Shown piece after piece: positions 62,310-64,000 of a DNA stretch of 64,000 bases (position 1 is its first letter; each line of letters opens with the position of its first letter). Both the position numbers and the translations under genes were made by a program. The DNA is from Echiichthys vipera (Eukaryota; Chordata; Actinopteri; Perciformes; Trachinidae), in the NCBI GenBank assembly GCA_963691815.1, contig OY829645.1, positions 47,961,281 to 48,025,280 of the forward strand, in the 5' to 3' direction. The notes beneath the pieces were generated by a model, which was not told where the DNA came from, searched no databases, and worked only from the letters and a program-made list of their open reading frames with translations.

Positions 62310-63726
62310 ATGTCCAGAGACGAAGGGACTTCACAGACGGAGGATGTGCCACAGGTTCAAATCTGTACCATCCTCCCGCTGATCCAATCCTTCGTCACGA
62401 GCGTCACAACAGCACAGTGGGAACTGTTGAAAGCAGGCACCCCTGATTTAGCCACCAAAGTCAAGATGGCCGAACTGCTTCTGAACATCCTGACAGCCGT
62501 GTCAGACGCAGTGTTGAAAGGTCTCAAACACAGACCTGCAGAGGTGTCTGTGGACATGGTGAGGGACAGTCTGGGAGATGCGATTGCCCCTTGGTTTCGC
62601 CCAGGCTCTGGATGCAGAGGAACATGTTCAGTCTGAAAGCTCTGAAAAACTGTCAACATCTTTCAGTGCAGAGCTCACAGAGAGTATCAACTCTTCTCTC
62701 TCCACTGCCTCGCTCAGCGCAGAGCCAACAATGCATCAGCACATCACTCCTGCAGACAAACTCAATGCTATGGTCGGCCACGCCTGCAACATGTTGAAGG
62801 CCTTAATAGCAAACATGAAGATCTTCTGCACACCGCGACCACGAACAGGTAAGACCGCCTGCCCCAAAGAATCAAAGTCCGGAGACATGGAGGCAGAACA
62901 CAGTGGGACCCCGACAGCAGTCACACCTGTGGAGCCAGAAGCCTCAGACACTGATGAGACACCAGAGGACATCGGTTCAACATCATCATTTAAATCCATC
63001 AAAGACATCCTCATAAAAGAGTGGAACAACATCAATGGACCTCTCTTGGAGGATGCACCAGAAACAAGCACGGCGGAGTATGTGGAGGACAACGAGCCTG
63101 TGTCAACTGTTGGTGCGTACAGAGACACCTGCGACAAGACGTGCAATGACACGTACGAAGACACCCGAGGAGACACCAGAGTATACACTTGGGATTACAC
63201 GTGCGGAGACACCTGTGATGACACGTGTCAACTGCTGGTGCCGGTGCGTACGGAGACACCCGAGGAGACACCTGCAGAGAGACATTCGGACACATGCGCT
63301 CATTTTGAAGCCATTCAGGAAGAAAAGAACAGAATGGCAGTGGAGGTCTTGGCGGAGAAGCTGTACACGCAGGTACTCAAGAAAAATAAGGTGACCATGC
63401 CTGCCGTTAAACTCGAGGACATCATCAGGCGTCTGTCTGAAAGAATGTGGGCTGAAGAGGAGGAGATCGAGTTTTACCACAACACGAAGACCTTCAGAAA
63501 CCTGGACAAGGCCATTTTCAAGGACCTGTGTAAGAAGTGGGGCGGTGCAGACTTGGTGCTGATCGCCATGAAAACAGGGGAACCAGCACTGGAGAGCCAC
63601 ATCGCCGCCTTCGTCAAAAATGACCTGACGACTCCACGGGAAACACGTAACGGCATCAGCAGATTCTTCAGCTCCGCGCGCAAAGCCACCGCCAATGTCT
63701 TCAGATGCAGGGCAGGTGGGACATAG
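62310..63726 (+). CDS. gene-like open sequence of unknown function, with one probable frameshift
   Basis: First ATG at 62310. One frame runs MSRDEGTSQTEDVPQVQICT...AELLLNILTAVSDAVLKGL to about 62590, then continues in the next frame with GFAQALDAEEHVQSESSEKL to the stop at 63724-63726. Dropping one base of the C run at 62587-62590 would join both parts into about 471 codons. The middle is acidic. Around residues 180-230 of the second frame lies a Thr/Asp/Cys-rich run (DTC, DTR, ETP repeats). The end is a charged helical domain with IIRRLSERMWAEEEEIEFY, FRNLDKAIFKDLCKKWGGAD and ISRFFSSARKA. It resembles multicopy uncharacterised teleost proteins; function unknown. A consensus donor CAG|GTAAGA at 62848 means the true gene may be spliced. 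Confidence 0.6.
63127..63300 (+). repeat. degenerate GACAC-type repeat encoding Thr/Asp/Cys-rich segment
   Basis: GACACCTGCGACAAG, GACACGTACGAAGAC, GACACCCGAGGAG and GACACCTGTGATG recur in phase with the reading frame, giving DT(C/Y/R) repeats. An imperfect coding minisatellite. Confidence 0.7.
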
Positions 63727-64000
63727 GCAGTGGTGAACCTTCAGGGCCTTCTACGCCTTCAGAGAAGGCCTAAATAAATAAGAAATAATAATAAATTCAA
63801 TAATAATAATGATGAAGTATTCAATAAAAAAAAATATATATTTTTTTTTATTTCTATCGCATTTAATTTAATACAATATATTAATACATTTTCTCTCATC
63901 TTTGTTCTAAAATTAAGCTTTCTGTCAAGTTCATGTCCTGAAAACCTGTTATCCAATCATAATCGTCCGTCTCTATTAAGGCCAGGTTAGCTGGCTCATT
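63727..64000. other. AT-rich 3-prime flank
   Basis: AATAAATAAG, AATAATAATAAA and AATAAAAAAAA, including possible AATAAA polyadenylation signals at 63772 and 63823. No other feature. Confidence 0.5.

Overview
This is a vertebrate nuclear window, almost certainly from a teleost fish. It has spliced exons of a conserved cell-cycle gene, vertebrate-style microsatellites, and a dense mix of element types typical of fish: Penelope-like elements, CR1/L2-type, L1-type and endonuclease-type LINEs, Ty3/gypsy, a retrovirus-like integrase, hAT, PIF/Harbinger-like elements and tRNA-derived SINEs. No bacterial, phage or organellar genes are seen. The species cannot be fixed from the sequence.

Left end (1-5.35 kb): the first four coding exons of rbl1 (p107, a retinoblastoma-family pocket protein) run on the minus strand, exon 1 at 4910-5071, exon 2 at 3406-3539, exon 3 at 3109-3312 and exon 4 at 2564-2628. 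The rest of the gene lies beyond the left edge. Its introns are full of tandem DNA: a 39-copy 41-bp minisatellite in intron 4 (1-1605), a TG/CA tract against the exon 3 donor, and in intron 1 a minisatellite whose unit is a copy of the exon 1/intron 1 junction, including the splice donor. A promoter-like stretch with an E2F-type site and two CCAAT boxes lies upstream, followed by a satellite of about 200-bp units to 7.2 kb.

Middle (7.2-57.6 kb): essentially all mobile-element sequence. The most frequent family is a nonautonomous PIF/Harbinger-like transposon (10 copies, 3-bp target duplications, a short Myb/SANT-like reading frame) that has landed in gypsy, LINE and zinc-finger transposon-like genes. 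Other families are a five-copy element with long inverted arms, a common C-type repeat (5 copies plus a fragment), a LINE 3-prime tail (7 copies), tRNA-derived SINEs (4 copies), two hAT elements, Penelope-like fragments, and a TIR-bounded element that contains a 730-bp telomere-like CCCTAA array. A 3.4-kb 21-bp minisatellite (about 162 copies, free of stops in all six frames) fills 30.1-33.5 kb.

Right end (56.6-64 kb): a 16-bp minisatellite, a 2.1-kb heptamer array (about 306 units of three types), one more long-arm element, TTA and CA microsatellites, and one gene-like open sequence (62310-63726) of unknown function with a probable one-base frameshift.

Only rbl1 is a confident host gene. 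The novelty of the window lies in its tandem arrays and their relation to rbl1 splicing and promoter sequence, and in the nested transposon architecture.
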